64,000 nucleotides of DNA from JAZKAR01 sp040389065 (GTDB lineage Bacteria; Pseudomonadota; Gammaproteobacteria; Burkholderiales; Casimicrobiaceae). Positions within the stretch are counted from its first letter, which is position 1. Every line of letters begins with the position of its first letter. Location: the NCBI GenBank assembly GCA_040389065.1, contig JAZKAR010000016.1, positions 267,021 to 331,020 on the forward strand, in the 5' to 3' direction. Shown here one piece after another: positions 1-8,464 of the stretch. The translations under genes were made by a program, and so were the position numbers. Below the pieces are notes generated by a model that saw only the letters and a list, made by a program, of their open reading frames with translations, made no database searches and was not told where the DNA came from.

Positions 1-318
1 TAACGCGCTAGTATTTAATTCATTAACTTTTTTTTGTAAACATTCAGTTAAAGGATTGCATGTTAAATATTGTATAAGCTGATCTGGATTACGAGGATCC
101 ATAGACATATTTGCAGCAGTAACATTAAAAATTACTTCTGGATGCAGCGTATCTATAATATCGCCCCAGCCTAATTTTTGTTTTTTTTCGCGAGAAACAA
201 TAATTAACTTTGTTATTTTATCTGTGATTTTTTCAGGAGCGTTTCGAATAAATTCTAATGCGGTCATTAATGCCATAGGGCCGCCACCTACTAATAATAC
301 CGTATTTTTTATTGTCAT
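1..318 (-). CDS. FAD/NAD(P)-binding protein, N-terminal part only
   Basis: The gene starts at ATG 318 and runs off the left edge, so only 106 codons are visible and no stop is seen. The N-terminus reads MTIKNTVLLVGGGPMALMT, a Rossmann dinucleotide-binding fingerprint (GGGPMA) after a beta strand, followed by a second strand (KLIIVSRE) about 25 residues later. This pattern fits the FAD-NAD(P)-binding family of PF13454 type, but catalytic parts lie outside the window and the substrate cannot be named. A weak ACGGA ribosome-binding site sits just before the ATG. Local base composition is very AT-rich. The next gene lies more than 600 bases away on the same strand, so it is probably transcribed separately. 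Confidence 0.6.
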   Translation of the reverse strand, partial: MTIKNTVLLVGGGPMALMTALEFIRNAPEKITDKITKLIIVSREKKQKLGWGDIIDTLHPEVIFNVTAANMSMDPRNPDQLIQYLTCNPLTECLQKKVNELNTSAL

Positions 319-653
319 ATCCGTATCTAAGTAAGTACCATTAATAGCGTAATAATTTAAAGTAAAATATTGGAAATATTATGTTACGTTGTAATTATAC
401 TTACTGCAAAGTAATTATAATTACGTGTGTTATTTAATATACAAATATATGATTTATGTTATTAAGAATGTATTTATTATAATGTATGGTTGTATTAAAT
501 AATGGTTAAAATATATCGAAAATATATTAACCAGTAGTGTGTAAACAATATTTTTTTATTATCAAAAATATTTATTTTGAAAAGAAGAAATGCATTGATG
601 TTGCAATTAAGGCTTAATAAAGAGTCATAAAAACAAATAATTTTAACAGTACT

Positions 654-727
654 AGAAGTTACGCAGTTGGCTCTCTCTGCGTGGGATGCCCCGCATTATG
701 CCAACCTTGCCGTACTATGTGACTTCT
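654..727. repeat. Nested imperfect palindrome, REP-like or RNA hairpin
   Basis: Three nested arms pair. AGAAGTTAC (654-662) pairs with GTGACTTCT (719-727) with one mismatch. TTGGC (667-671) pairs with GCCAA (700-704). TGCGTGGG pairs with CCCCGCA around position 687. The element is GC-rich inside a very AT-rich gap. It could be a REP-type element, an IS200/IS605-type end or a structured RNA. It does not show the GTTRRRY ends expected of an integron attC site. Confidence 0.4.
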
Positions 728-844
728 GCATTGCCATGTCTTGATAAAGCTTAACTGCTTACTTCTAAGTATTATTCTTAAAGAGAGATTAGTATAAATT
801 ATGTTCGCTGATATCTCTACTATGGGATTAGCGATGGGTGGAAT

Positions 845-881
845 TAGAGAGCAGGGCTAAAGTAGATGACACTGCTCTCTA
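845..881. other. 10-bp perfect hairpin without T-run
   Basis: TAGAGAGCAG (845-854) and CTGCTCTCTA (872-881) are perfect inverted repeats around a 17-base loop. No T-tract follows on either strand, so it is not a classical terminator. It lies about 65 bases past the stop of the alpha-glucosidase gene and could be a 3' mRNA structure or protein-binding palindrome. Confidence 0.4.
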
Positions 882-910
882 TCGGTAGGTAATGCTATGC
901 ATGCTAAGTG

Positions 911-935
911 AAAAAAACTATATCTTGTATAAGAT
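911..935 (-). terminator. Weak intrinsic terminator after alpha-glucosidase
   Basis: On the minus strand ATCTT-ATAC-AAGAT (935-922) forms a short 5-bp stem and is followed after four bases by a run of seven T (917-911). It lies about 11 bases beyond the stop codon of the alpha-glucosidase gene. The stem is short and AT-rich, so its efficiency is doubtful. Confidence 0.35.
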
Positions 936-945
936 TTTGTAAGCG

Positions 946-2565
946 TTAAGCTTTTTGTAAAATAGCAAATCCATACGGTGACAGTGTCATCGTATTGCCT
1001 TCTATTTTTACTGACTCACAGAATTCTGCAATTGGGTTAAATACAAACTCTTCGAATACGTAGTTCGTTTCTTCTGTTGATACATTAAAAATAAACATAA
1101 ACTGCTCTTTGTCATAAAACCGAATCCAGCTAACAATAGGGTCAGGCGTATTTAACAGCGCAAAATAACCCACCCTTAGGGCGAGAGAAGTTTTTCTAAA
1201 TGCTAAAAATTTCTGATAAAACTTTAAAGTAGAAGATTCATCATTTTCTTGTAAATCTACGGCTAACGTTACGTGAGCAGAGCAAACAGGCAGCCAAGAT
1301 TTAATGCTGGTGCTGAATCCCGCATGAAAAATATCGTGCTGCCAAGGAATAGGAGTACGGCAACCATCACGGCCTACATGCTCAGGATACAAAGATTTGT
1401 CATAAGGGTCTTGAAGGTCTTCAAAGCTAAGTTCTGCCTGGGGCAAACCAAGTTCTTCTCCTTGAAACATACAATAATTGCCTCTAAGTGAGAGACCTAA
1501 AATTGCATTGAAGCGTGCTTTAATAATATTCGCTGTTTCACCTGGAATACGGCTAACCGCACGTTTAAAATCATGATTATTGGTTGCCCAACATACCCAT
1601 CCATCCTCTAGCAAAGATTCAACTCTAGATACTGTTTTGACAATATCATTCTTACTCATTGGGGAACCCACCAAACCGAAAGAGTAAGCAAGATTAAAAC
1701 GTTTTCCTGTTTGTGTGTAAACGACAGCTTCTTTTTCAGAGTCATCACCGCCAGCTTCACCTAATAAGCATCGATCAGGCCAGGAGGCATTGATAAAGCC
1801 TCGTAATTCTTCAATCCACTGAAGATTTTCAGGAACATTCATGCTGTATAAACGTACTTGCCGTGTCATGGGATTGCTAGAGGGTAAATCGGAAGGATAA
1901 GGCTCGCCTTTTTTTCTGGCAGGATTATCACGTAATGCTTGATCATAAAGATAGGCATGGGCTACATCTAAGCGGAATCCATCTACGCCCATATCTAGCC
2001 AAAATGCAGCGATGTCTTTAATCGCATTTCGCACTTCTGGATGCCAAAGGTTTAGGGTCGGCTGTTCTTTCAGGAAATGATGCAGGTAATACTGTTGCCT
2101 GCGGGCATCCCATGTCCAAGCGGGGCCGCCAAAATAAGAAAGCCAGTTATTAGGAGGTGTTCCATCGGCTTTTGCCTCTGCCCATACATACCAATCTTTT
2201 CTATTATTTTGGATATCTTGGCGGCTTTCTTTAAACCATGCATGTTGATCAGAGGTATGTGACCATACTTGATCTATTAATACTTTTATTCCCAATGAAT
2301 GGGCTTTTTCTAGCAGTTTTTTAAAATCTTCTAGTGAACCAAATACGGGGTCTACATCTTTGTAGTCAGATATATCGTATCCAAAATCTTTCATAGGGGA
2401 TTTAAAAAAAGGTGAAATCCAAATGGCATCGACTCCAAGGCGGGCAATGTAATCTAGTCGTTCGTAAATACCAAATAAATCGCCTATACCATCTCCATTC
2501 GAATCTTGAAAACTACGAGGGTAAACTTGGTAAATAACACAGCCACGCCACCATTCAAACATCAT
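946..2565 (-). CDS. Alpha-glucosidase, GH13 family
   Basis: This 539-residue protein is a glycoside hydrolase family 13 enzyme, expected to cleave terminal alpha-glucosidic bonds of maltose-type oligosaccharides in the cytoplasm; no signal peptide is seen. The N-terminus (WWRGCVIYQVYPRSF) is that of the oligo-1,6-/alpha-glucosidase group. The four conserved regions are visible: DQVWSHTSDQH, DGFRLDVAHAY with the nucleophile Asp, LLGEAGG with the acid/base Glu, and ATNNHD with the stabilising Asp. Length is normal for the group. The start is the first of two ATGs, with a GGGG ribosome-binding site about seven bases upstream. It lies 75 bases behind a glucokinase gene on the same strand, so released glucose would be phosphorylated by its neighbour. 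Exact substrate preference cannot be read from sequence alone. Confidence 0.9.
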   Translation of the reverse strand: MMFEWWRGCVIYQVYPRSFQDSNGDGIGDLFGIYERLDYIARLGVDAIWISPFFKSPMKDFGYDISDYKDVDPVFGSLEDFKKLLEKAHSLGIKVLIDQVWSHTSDQHAWFKESRQDIQNNRKDWYVWAEAKADGTPPNNWLSYFGGPAWTWDARRQQYYLHHFLKEQPTLNLWHPEVRNAIKDIAAFWLDMGVDGFRLDVAHAYLYDQALRDNPARKKGEPYPSDLPSSNPMTRQVRLYSMNVPENLQWIEELRGFINASWPDRCLLGEAGGDDSEKEAVVYTQTGKRFNLAYSFGLVGSPMSKNDIVKTVSRVESLLEDGWVCWATNNHDFKRAVSRIPGETANIIKARFNAILGLSLRGNYCMFQGEELGLPQAELSFEDLQDPYDKSLYPEHVGRDGCRTPIPWQHDIFHAGFSTSIKSWLPVCSAHVTLAVDLQENDESSTLKFYQKFLAFRKTSLALRVGYFALLNTPDPIVSWIRFYDKEQFMFIFNVSTEETNYVFEEFVFNPIAEFCESVKIEGNTMTLSPYGFAILQKA

Positions 2566-2640
2566 AGAGACCCCTTTTTTATAGATTGCCTATTATTCTA
2601 TTCCGCCCGAAAATTAAGTAAGGGCATGTCATTCATTTCG

Positions 2641-3615
2641 CTATTTTAATAGGTATTGTACTTCTTGTTCTAAACCAAGCATGCCTAAAGCTTCATGTTG
2701 AATCAAAAAAACTGGCATTTGCTTTACATGCTCGCTCATTCGGCCTTTTGTTTGAAATTCTGATAAAAATTGTGATGTTAAAAAATAGTTGCCCAATTTT
2801 GTAGGAATACCTCCTGCAATATAGGTTCCACCCCATGCATTGAGCGTTAAAGCGAGATTTCCGGCTATTCTTCCTAGAAAAGCTAGGAAAAGATCAAGGG
2901 CTTCTTTACAGAGCAAACAACTATTATTTAGCGCTTTTTCACTAATTTGTTGCGCGCTAAGTGTTGGAGTAGTTTGTTCTTTTCCATCAATCATACGAAT
3001 TGTGTGATAAAGATCTTCAAGCCCGATTCCTGAACATACGCGCTCTGCAGAAATATGATTATATTTGCTGCGCAATTGTTCATAAATTGCAAATTCGCGT
3101 GCATTAATAAAAGGCATAGTGACATGGCTTCCTTCACAAGCATTAGCCAGATAACGTGTTTCACCCCAAAATAAGGCAGCAACGCCTAGCCCTGTACCTG
3201 GGCCAATAATACCTTTAGGATAATGCTCGAGAGGCGCATTGCCTCCTATTCGATGTGCTAATTCAGGCTTAATTCCTGGTATCGCTAATGCCACCGCTTT
3301 AAAATCATTGATGACATCAAAATGAGCGAGCTTTAAGGTCTGCCCAACTTCTGAAATGCTAAAGTTCCATGAAAGATTGGTAAAGTGAACCCAATCGCTC
3401 ATAACTGGGCCAGCCACTGCGAAAAGCCCAACTGTGGGGCGTTTGGGATGTGTAAAGGCGCCGACTTCTTTTAGATAGGCTTCAGCCGCTGCTACAGGGT
3501 CAGGAAATTGCTTACATTCTAAATAAAGAACATCGTGGCACCCTTGATGATCTACTAAAGCGAAACGGGCATTTGTACCCCCAATATCTGCAATAATCGC
3601 GGTGTTTGGCATCAT
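2641..3615 (-). CDS. glk: Glucokinase
   Basis: This 324-residue protein matches the proteobacterial Glk family (PF02685), which phosphorylates glucose to glucose-6-phosphate with ATP. The N-terminal phosphate-1 motif IIADIGGTNARFAL is typical, followed by VAGPV, NDFKAVALAIP, and the IIGPGTGLGVAALF motif in the middle; the C-terminus holds YIAGGI. Length is close to the 320 residues of the family. The start is ATG 3615, the first of two adjacent ATGs; only a weak GAG precedes it. It is the first gene of a likely two-gene unit with the alpha-glucosidase downstream, giving an intracellular maltose/glucose use pathway. The region 3616-3873 upstream should hold its promoter. It also contains a small palindrome (ACCGC 3752-3756 with GCGGT 3771-3775). 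Confidence 0.93.
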   Translation of the reverse strand: MMPNTAIIADIGGTNARFALVDHQGCHDVLYLECKQFPDPVAAAEAYLKEVGAFTHPKRPTVGLFAVAGPVMSDWVHFTNLSWNFSISEVGQTLKLAHFDVINDFKAVALAIPGIKPELAHRIGGNAPLEHYPKGIIGPGTGLGVAALFWGETRYLANACEGSHVTMPFINAREFAIYEQLRSKYNHISAERVCSGIGLEDLYHTIRMIDGKEQTTPTLSAQQISEKALNNSCLLCKEALDLFLAFLGRIAGNLALTLNAWGGTYIAGGIPTKLGNYFLTSQFLSEFQTKGRMSEHVKQMPVFLIQHEALGMLGLEQEVQYLLK

Positions 3616-3873
3616 TTACACTCATTATTTATTTTAGAAAGCAGTGGTACATATTATCCTAAGTTCTGTAATGGATTGCTTGTCTCTTGAGAGGGAAAAT
3701 AGGAACTAAAATGATATGTACATAAATTAATGTATGAAGCCGCGGCATTACACCGCAGATTTGCTACTCAGCGGTATCTGCATATTAAATTTAGGATAAT
3801 TATTATTGAATAGGTTGTAAAGCTGGTAAAGGGATGAAGGGGTGAAAGCTAAGCATTAAACTAAAAAATTTTC

Positions 3874-4359
3874 CTAATAAGGATAAAAATAATCAAGGTT
3901 ATATTCACTAGGAATATGCTCAGGCAATATCAACCATAAGCTGAGTTGTAATTTTTCGTTGGGCTTAATGGCTTTTTGAGCTGAATTATTTAAATATTCT
4001 TGTGGTGACCACTGGTTTCTTAAAACAACTGTTTTTTTCTCATTTAAGAAAGAAAGCACTAAATGAGGGAAGCTTACCCATGTTTTAGTTTTATTTTCAA
4101 TATCAAGCTTTATATTCCAGTAGGTCAGCTTAGTAGGATGCTGATTAATTTCGCGAACAGTAATCGTTAATGGTGTCGCGCTTTGAAGCCCTATATGCTC
4201 TAACGAAAGTAAGCGGCTTCCCCATTGTGTTTGTGCAAGATAAGGTTGCCACCATTGATGCGTTAATAATATTAGCTGCAATAGGGCTAATGTAAAAGCA
4301 ACATTAGCCAGTAGTTTTCGCCCGGCACTTTGGGGCAGAAGATGTGTAGGAGTACTCAT
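3874..4359 (-). CDS. DUF3426 membrane protein lacking the zinc-ribbon end
   Basis: This 161-residue protein has one predicted membrane helix near residues 14-36 (VAFTLALLQLILLTHQWW) followed by an extracytoplasmic beta-rich domain that fits DUF3426. In most betaproteobacteria the gene after prmA encodes a longer DUF3426 protein with an N-terminal MJ0042-type zinc ribbon. Here no cysteine pairs precede the helix, so only the membrane and DUF3426 portion remains. The ATG at 4359 follows the prmA stop by one base, which implies translational coupling and argues that the short form is the real product. It is the last gene of the cutA-to-prmA block. Its function is unknown. Confidence 0.65.
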   Translation of the reverse strand: MSTPTHLLPQSAGRKLLANVAFTLALLQLILLTHQWWQPYLAQTQWGSRLLSLEHIGLQSATPLTITVREINQHPTKLTYWNIKLDIENKTKTWVSFPHLVLSFLNEKKTVVLRNQWSPQEYLNNSAQKAIKPNEKLQLSLWLILPEHIPSEYNLDYFYPY

Positions 4360-4360
4360 A

Positions 4361-5287
4361 CTATTTTATAACGCTGCTACTTAAATTATTCTTGGTGCCA
4401 ACAAGCAAGGCCCATCCTTCTTCACTATCCGTAAGTTTAAGGTCAAATCCGTAAGTCTTATAGTGCTCTGCAATTTCACCTGCTTGTTCTCGCCATAATC
4501 CTGAAAGAAGCAATGTTCCATGTGGAGCAACATGCTGACTTAAAAGAGGGGCCAGGGCACGTAGCGGGTTAGCCAAAATATTTGCTACCACACAATCAAA
4601 AACACTATTGAGTGGAAGTTGTTCAGGTAGTAAAGTTTCTAAAGAAACCTGATTCGCTTGAGCATTTTGTTGGGCTACGACTAAAGACGTGGGGTCTATA
4701 TCTACCCCTTTAATCTCTTTTGCTCCCAGTTTGGCTGCTGCAATGGCTAAAATTCCTGAGCCACAACCATAGTCTAATACAGTTTGATGAGGCTGGATAT
4801 TTTGATCTAGCCAACGTAAGCATAATTGCGTAGTAGGGTGAGTGCCGGTACCGAACGCCATACCCGGATCGACAATCAAATTAATCGCTTCTGGGTGCGC
4901 AGGCTGGTGCCATGAAGGAATAATCCATAGTCTTGAGCTAATGCGTATAGGCTGGAACTGTGCTTGAGTCAGAGTTACCCAGTCTTGGTTATCTACAAAA
5001 GCCAACGTGCAATGCGGAGCTGGCAAATCTAATCTTGAGGCTTGTTTACGTAACCATTCTGACCAATCTTTATTGGGGGCTGGTTCAAAAAGAGCTGAGA
5101 CGCGAGTCGTGTGCCAAAAAAATTGATGGTCTTCGCCTGGTTCTCCAAAAATAGGAACTTCGTCAGCGCTACCCTCGCTTGCATCGGCAACATCTACACA
5201 TGCGGCGCCCTGATCAAGAAAGGTATCTGACCAAATATCAACGTGGCTGGGATCGATATCAATCGAAAGTTTTATCCAATCATTCAT
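4361..5287 (-). CDS. prmA: Ribosomal protein L11 methyltransferase
   Basis: This 308-residue protein is PrmA, which trimethylates ribosomal protein L11 using S-adenosylmethionine. The N-terminal substrate-recognition domain (DWIKLSIDI and the acidic loop near residues 35-55) is followed by the Rossmann methyltransferase domain. Motif I reads VLDYGCGSGILAIAA, motif II VDIDP, and the catalytic-region motif VVANILANPL is present, as is DPGMAFGTGTHPTT just before motif I. Length is usual for the family. The ATG overlaps the accC stop in an ATGA arrangement, so the two are translationally coupled. The accB-accC-prmA order is common in betaproteobacteria. Confidence 0.95.
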   Translation of the reverse strand: MNDWIKLSIDIDPSHVDIWSDTFLDQGAACVDVADASEGSADEVPIFGEPGEDHQFFWHTTRVSALFEPAPNKDWSEWLRKQASRLDLPAPHCTLAFVDNQDWVTLTQAQFQPIRISSRLWIIPSWHQPAHPEAINLIVDPGMAFGTGTHPTTQLCLRWLDQNIQPHQTVLDYGCGSGILAIAAAKLGAKEIKGVDIDPTSLVVAQQNAQANQVSLETLLPEQLPLNSVFDCVVANILANPLRALAPLLSQHVAPHGTLLLSGLWREQAGEIAEHYKTYGFDLKLTDSEEGWALLVGTKNNLSSSVIK

Positions 5288-6639
5288 TTTTGTGCGCGAA
5301 GTTCTGTAAGATGATGTTCAAGATAGTGAATAGATAATCCACCTTGGATAAACGCTGGGTCATGCATAATTTTTTGATGAAGCGGTATATTTGTTTTAAT
5401 GCCTTCGATCACCATTTCTGAAAGCGCCACAGACATACGGGCAATCGCTTGCTCACGTGTGGGTGCATGAATAATGACTTTGCCGATCATTGAATCATAG
5501 TAGGGCGGTACAAAATAACCTTGATACGCATGTGAGTCAACACGAACGCCTGGGCCACCAGGGGTATGATAAGAAGTAATGCGCCCAGGGGAGGGAATAA
5601 ATGAATAAGGGTCTTCTGCGTTAACGCGGCATTCTAAGGAATGACCGTTAAACGTAACTTTATCTTGCGTCAAACGAAGCGGGTGACCAGCAGCAATGTA
5701 AATTTGTTCCTGAACAATATCAACGCCGGTAATTTGTTCGGTAACAGGATGTTCAACCTGAACCCGTGTATTCATTTCAATAAAATAAAACTCATCATTT
5801 TCATATAAAAACTCAAACGTACCCGCTCCGCGGTATCCTAAAACGCGGCAAGCTTCAGCACATCGCTCGCCAATCATTTCAATGTGTTTACGATCAATGC
5901 CGGGGGCAGGGGCTTCTTCTATAATTTTTTGATGACGTCTTTGCATTGAGCAATCACGCTCACCAAGATAAACAGCACTTCCGTGTTCATCAGCAAGAAC
6001 TTGAATTTCAATATGACGAGGATTTTGTAAGAACTTTTCCATGTAAACAGCTGGGTTGCCAAATGCAGCACCCGCTTCAGAGCGCGTTAAGGTTACAGAT
6101 TGTAATAAGGTTGATTCCTCATGCACCACTCGCATGCCGCGACCGCCGCCGCCGCCTGCTGCTTTGATAATAACTGGGTAACCAATATCACGCGCTGCTT
6201 TAAGAATGACCTCAGGGTCTTCAGGGAGAGCGCCTTCGCTGCCTGGTACACACGGTACCCCCGTTGCTCTCATTGCTTCTTTTGCTTTTACTTTATCGCC
6301 CATGATTCTGATGGTCTCAGCTCTAGGGCCAATAAATACAAAACCGCACGACTCCACTTTTTCAGAGAAATCAGCATTCTCAGACAAAAAACCATATCCA
6401 GGATGAATTGCTTCAGCTTCGGTTACTTCTGCGGCACTTAAAATGGCAGGAATATTAAGATAACTTTGTGCTGAGGGCGCAGGCCCGATACAAACAGACT
6501 CATCTGCAAGCTTTACATATTTAGCATCAGCATCTGCTTCGGAATGCACTACAACGGTACGAATACCCATTTCACGACAAGCGCGCTGAATACGTAACGC
6601 TATCTCACCCCGGTTAGCAATTAAAATTTTTTCAAACAT
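5284..6639 (-). CDS. accC: Acetyl-CoA carboxylase biotin carboxylase subunit
   Basis: This subunit carboxylates biotin on AccB using ATP and bicarbonate, the first half-reaction of malonyl-CoA formation for fatty acid synthesis. The chosen start is ATG 6639, giving MFEKILIANRGEIALRIQRA and 451 residues, the canonical beginning and length; a TTG five codons upstream is possible but would overlap accB. ATP-grasp features are clear: the glycine-rich loop AAGGGGGRGMRVV, the IEIQVL strand, and the metal/ATP motif EMNTRVQVEHPVTE. The N-terminal biotin carboxylase domain and the C-terminal domain are both complete. The gene follows accB by seven bases and overlaps prmA by four, so the block is one operon. 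Confidence 0.96.
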   Translation of the reverse strand: MFEKILIANRGEIALRIQRACREMGIRTVVVHSEADADAKYVKLADESVCIGPAPSAQSYLNIPAILSAAEVTEAEAIHPGYGFLSENADFSEKVESCGFVFIGPRAETIRIMGDKVKAKEAMRATGVPCVPGSEGALPEDPEVILKAARDIGYPVIIKAAGGGGGRGMRVVHEESTLLQSVTLTRSEAGAAFGNPAVYMEKFLQNPRHIEIQVLADEHGSAVYLGERDCSMQRRHQKIIEEAPAPGIDRKHIEMIGERCAEACRVLGYRGAGTFEFLYENDEFYFIEMNTRVQVEHPVTEQITGVDIVQEQIYIAAGHPLRLTQDKVTFNGHSLECRVNAEDPYSFIPSPGRITSYHTPGGPGVRVDSHAYQGYFVPPYYDSMIGKVIIHAPTREQAIARMSVALSEMVIEGIKTNIPLHQKIMHDPAFIQGGLSIHYLEHHLTELRAQK

Positions 6640-6646
6640 GCCTGAT

Positions 6647-7168
6647 TTATCCAATCAAAAAGAGAGGCTGACCATATTCAACGGGTTGTCCATTTTCAAT
6701 AAGAATACTTTTAATGACACCGCTGGTTTCAGCTTCAATCTCATTCATTAGCTTCATGGCTTCAATAATGCATAGTACATCGCCAACCTTAATAGTTTGC
6801 CCAATTTCAGCAAAAGGTTTTGCACCAGGCGAAGCTGCGCGATAAAAAGTACCAACCATCGGTGATTTGATAGGGATGCCTTCATCTAAGACTGGGGGTG
6901 TTTCTGCTGCTGCGGGAGCAGAACCAGCAGCATGAGGTGCAGAATGTGGTGAAGGTGCATAGGGCTGAGGGGCATGCGCATAATGATGAGGCGCCGCCGC
7001 ATAGGTAGGGTAAGGGACGACCATATGAGGGTTGCCAGAAAATGGAGTATGGCTTGCTGGAATAAGCCGGGCTATTCTAACTTTTTCTTCACCTTCGGTG
7101 ATTTCCAGCTCAGCGATATCTGATTGCTCTACGAGATCAATCAGTGTCTTGATTTTGCGTAAATCCAT
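6647..7168 (-). CDS. accB: Biotin carboxyl carrier protein of acetyl-CoA carboxylase
   Basis: This 173-residue protein carries the biotin used by acetyl-CoA carboxylase. It has the usual helical N-terminus (MDLRKIKTLIDLVEQSDIAE), a flexible linker rich in Ala, Pro, His and Tyr (about residues 50-90), and a C-terminal biotinyl domain. The biotin attachment motif reads IIEAMKLMNEIE, with the modified lysine in AMK. Length is at the upper end of the family because of the long His/Pro-rich linker. The start ATG 7168 lies inside the 3' end of aroQ, a 32-base overlap, which indicates translational coupling within the operon. Confidence 0.95.
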   Translation of the reverse strand: MDLRKIKTLIDLVEQSDIAELEITEGEEKVRIARLIPASHTPFSGNPHMVVPYPTYAAAPHHYAHAPQPYAPSPHSAPHAAGSAPAAAETPPVLDEGIPIKSPMVGTFYRAASPGAKPFAEIGQTIKVGDVLCIIEAMKLMNEIEAETSGVIKSILIENGQPVEYGQPLFLIG

Positions 7169-7673
7169 GTTCTAGGTTCCTATACGAAGCAAGGCAGGTA
7201 AGAGCGTAAGCCAGAGCAAGTTCGTAACCATGTACGCCAAGCCCGGTAATACAACCTACAGCAACATCTGAAAAGTAGGAGTGATGTCGGAAAGGTTCGC
7301 GTGCATAAATATTAGAGAGATGTACCTCAATAAAAGGAATTGCAACAGCAAGCAAAGCATCACGAAGCGCAACGCTTGTATGCGTTAATCCTGCAGGGTT
7401 ACATATAATAAAGTCAATGCCCTCATGAATAGTTTGATGAACGCGATCAATAAGTTCGCCTTCATGGTTGCTTTGAAAAGAAAGTGCCATAGCACCAGAT
7501 TGAATAGCAAGTTGCCCTAGCCTATCATCGATATTAGCTAGAGTATGCGCGCCATAAATATCCGGTTCTCTTAACCCTAACAGATTAAGATTAGGGCCAT
7601 GCAGCACTAAAATTTTAGGGAGTCCATTATGATTGCGACTCGTGGGGGTAACAGGACGAAAGGGCTTTTTCAC
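7137..7673 (-). CDS. aroQ: 3-dehydroquinate dehydratase, type II
   Basis: This enzyme converts 3-dehydroquinate to 3-dehydroshikimate in the shikimate pathway. Type II signatures are visible: ILVLHGPNLNLLGLREPDIYG with the catalytic Tyr, FQSNHEGELIDRVH with Asn and His, INPAG-like ICNPAGLTHTSVALRDAL, and the closing FIEVHLSNIYAREPFRHHSYFS. The protein is longer than the usual 145 residues at both ends. No ATG exists upstream of the core; GTG 7673 is chosen, with TTG 7679 as the alternative, and neither has a good ribosome-binding site. The 3' end overlaps accB by 32 bases, so the C-terminal extension is encoded in shared sequence. Confidence 0.9.
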   Translation of the reverse strand: MKKPFRPVTPTSRNHNGLPKILVLHGPNLNLLGLREPDIYGAHTLANIDDRLGQLAIQSGAMALSFQSNHEGELIDRVHQTIHEGIDFIICNPAGLTHTSVALRDALLAVAIPFIEVHLSNIYAREPFRHHSYFSDVAVGCITGLGVHGYELALAYALTCLASYRNLEHGFTQNQDTD

Positions 7674-7734
7674 GACCAAAAAACACCGCGATACACGAAG
7701 AAGCCGACAGTTTGCATTATCACCCCTAACTTGT

Positions 7735-8283
7735 CTAGTTATCTTCAGTGCTAAATTTTGTCAAACGTGTGTTTAGGTCTTCTGGATGCAGGGTTCCAAC
7801 AATCGTTTCAAAAGAACTTTGTTGCTTATTCATGATGATAGAAAAGGGAAGTACGCCTTGTGTATTACCAAATAATTGCATAAATTGAAGCCCTTGATCG
7901 GGAGCTACAAAAGAAGGGTAGGTGATAGGCGTCGATATTAAAAAGCGTGCTACATCTTCAGGGTAGTCGATAGCAATGCCAATAAATTCTACATCGCGCG
8001 ATTTCCATTTTTGACGCATTAAATTTAAATCAGGAATTTCTTTTTTGCATGGCGCGCACCATGTAGCCCAAAAATTAACCACAATGGTTTTTCCTTTCCA
8101 CTCTTTTAGAGAATGCGTCTTGTCTTTACTATCTTTAAGCGAGGCGGAAAGAAATGTTTGATGAGCGGCAGTGATATTGTTTTTTTTAATAACAGGGCTA
8201 CCTGCTGTATACGTTTTAATGCCTATGTAGAAAGCCGCTATTGCAACTATAAAAAGGCACATCCAATAGAGGTAACGGTTCAT
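7735..8283 (-). CDS. TlpA-like membrane-anchored thioredoxin
   Basis: This 182-residue protein has an N-terminal membrane anchor (residues 5-21, LYWMCLFIVAIAAFYIG) and a periplasmic thioredoxin-fold domain of the TlpA/ResA/redoxin group. The active site reads FWATWCAPCKKE, with the CxxC pair WCAPC. A later cis-proline region (GVLPFSIIM) and the strand VEFIGIAIDY also fit. Proteins of this group reduce periplasmic disulfides, for instance during cytochrome c maturation, using electrons normally handed over by a DsbD/CcdA-type membrane protein. Its upstream neighbour is a DsbD gene lacking that electron-transferring part, so its electron source here is unclear. The ribosome-binding site before ATG 8283 is weak. 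Confidence 0.85.
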   Translation of the reverse strand: MNRYLYWMCLFIVAIAAFYIGIKTYTAGSPVIKKNNITAAHQTFLSASLKDSKDKTHSLKEWKGKTIVVNFWATWCAPCKKEIPDLNLMRQKWKSRDVEFIGIAIDYPEDVARFLISTPITYPSFVAPDQGLQFMQLFGNTQGVLPFSIIMNKQQSSFETIVGTLHPEDLNTRLTKFSTEDN

Positions 8284-8464
8284 TAGTCATTCGATTTTTA
8301 GGCAGTTTGGCGAGCAGTTTTGCATATGTTTTGCGTATAAACTGCTGTTAGAAATCTTTAAAAATAAGCGTTAGGTTAAGGTATTAGTCAACACGTTTAT
8401 TTTAAAGCAGGCAAGAGGCATAGCTAAGATGTGTAATAAAAGCTCAACGAGGCAGCCTTCGATT

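Larger units (their letters stand above)
319..945. other. Long non-coding gap with hairpins
   Basis: No convincing reading frame was found in these 627 bases. The first 330 bases are extremely AT-rich and could hold the promoter of the upstream minus-strand gene. The right half holds a nested palindrome, a 10-bp hairpin and a weak terminator-like hairpin, listed separately. Confidence 0.6.

Noticed and set aside
654..727. Integron attC site.
   Set aside because: The outer arms do not show the RYYYAAC/GTTRRRY core sites and no integrase is near.
5946..6441. Plus-strand frames opposite accC.
   Set aside because: They are shadows of a strongly conserved gene and match no family.
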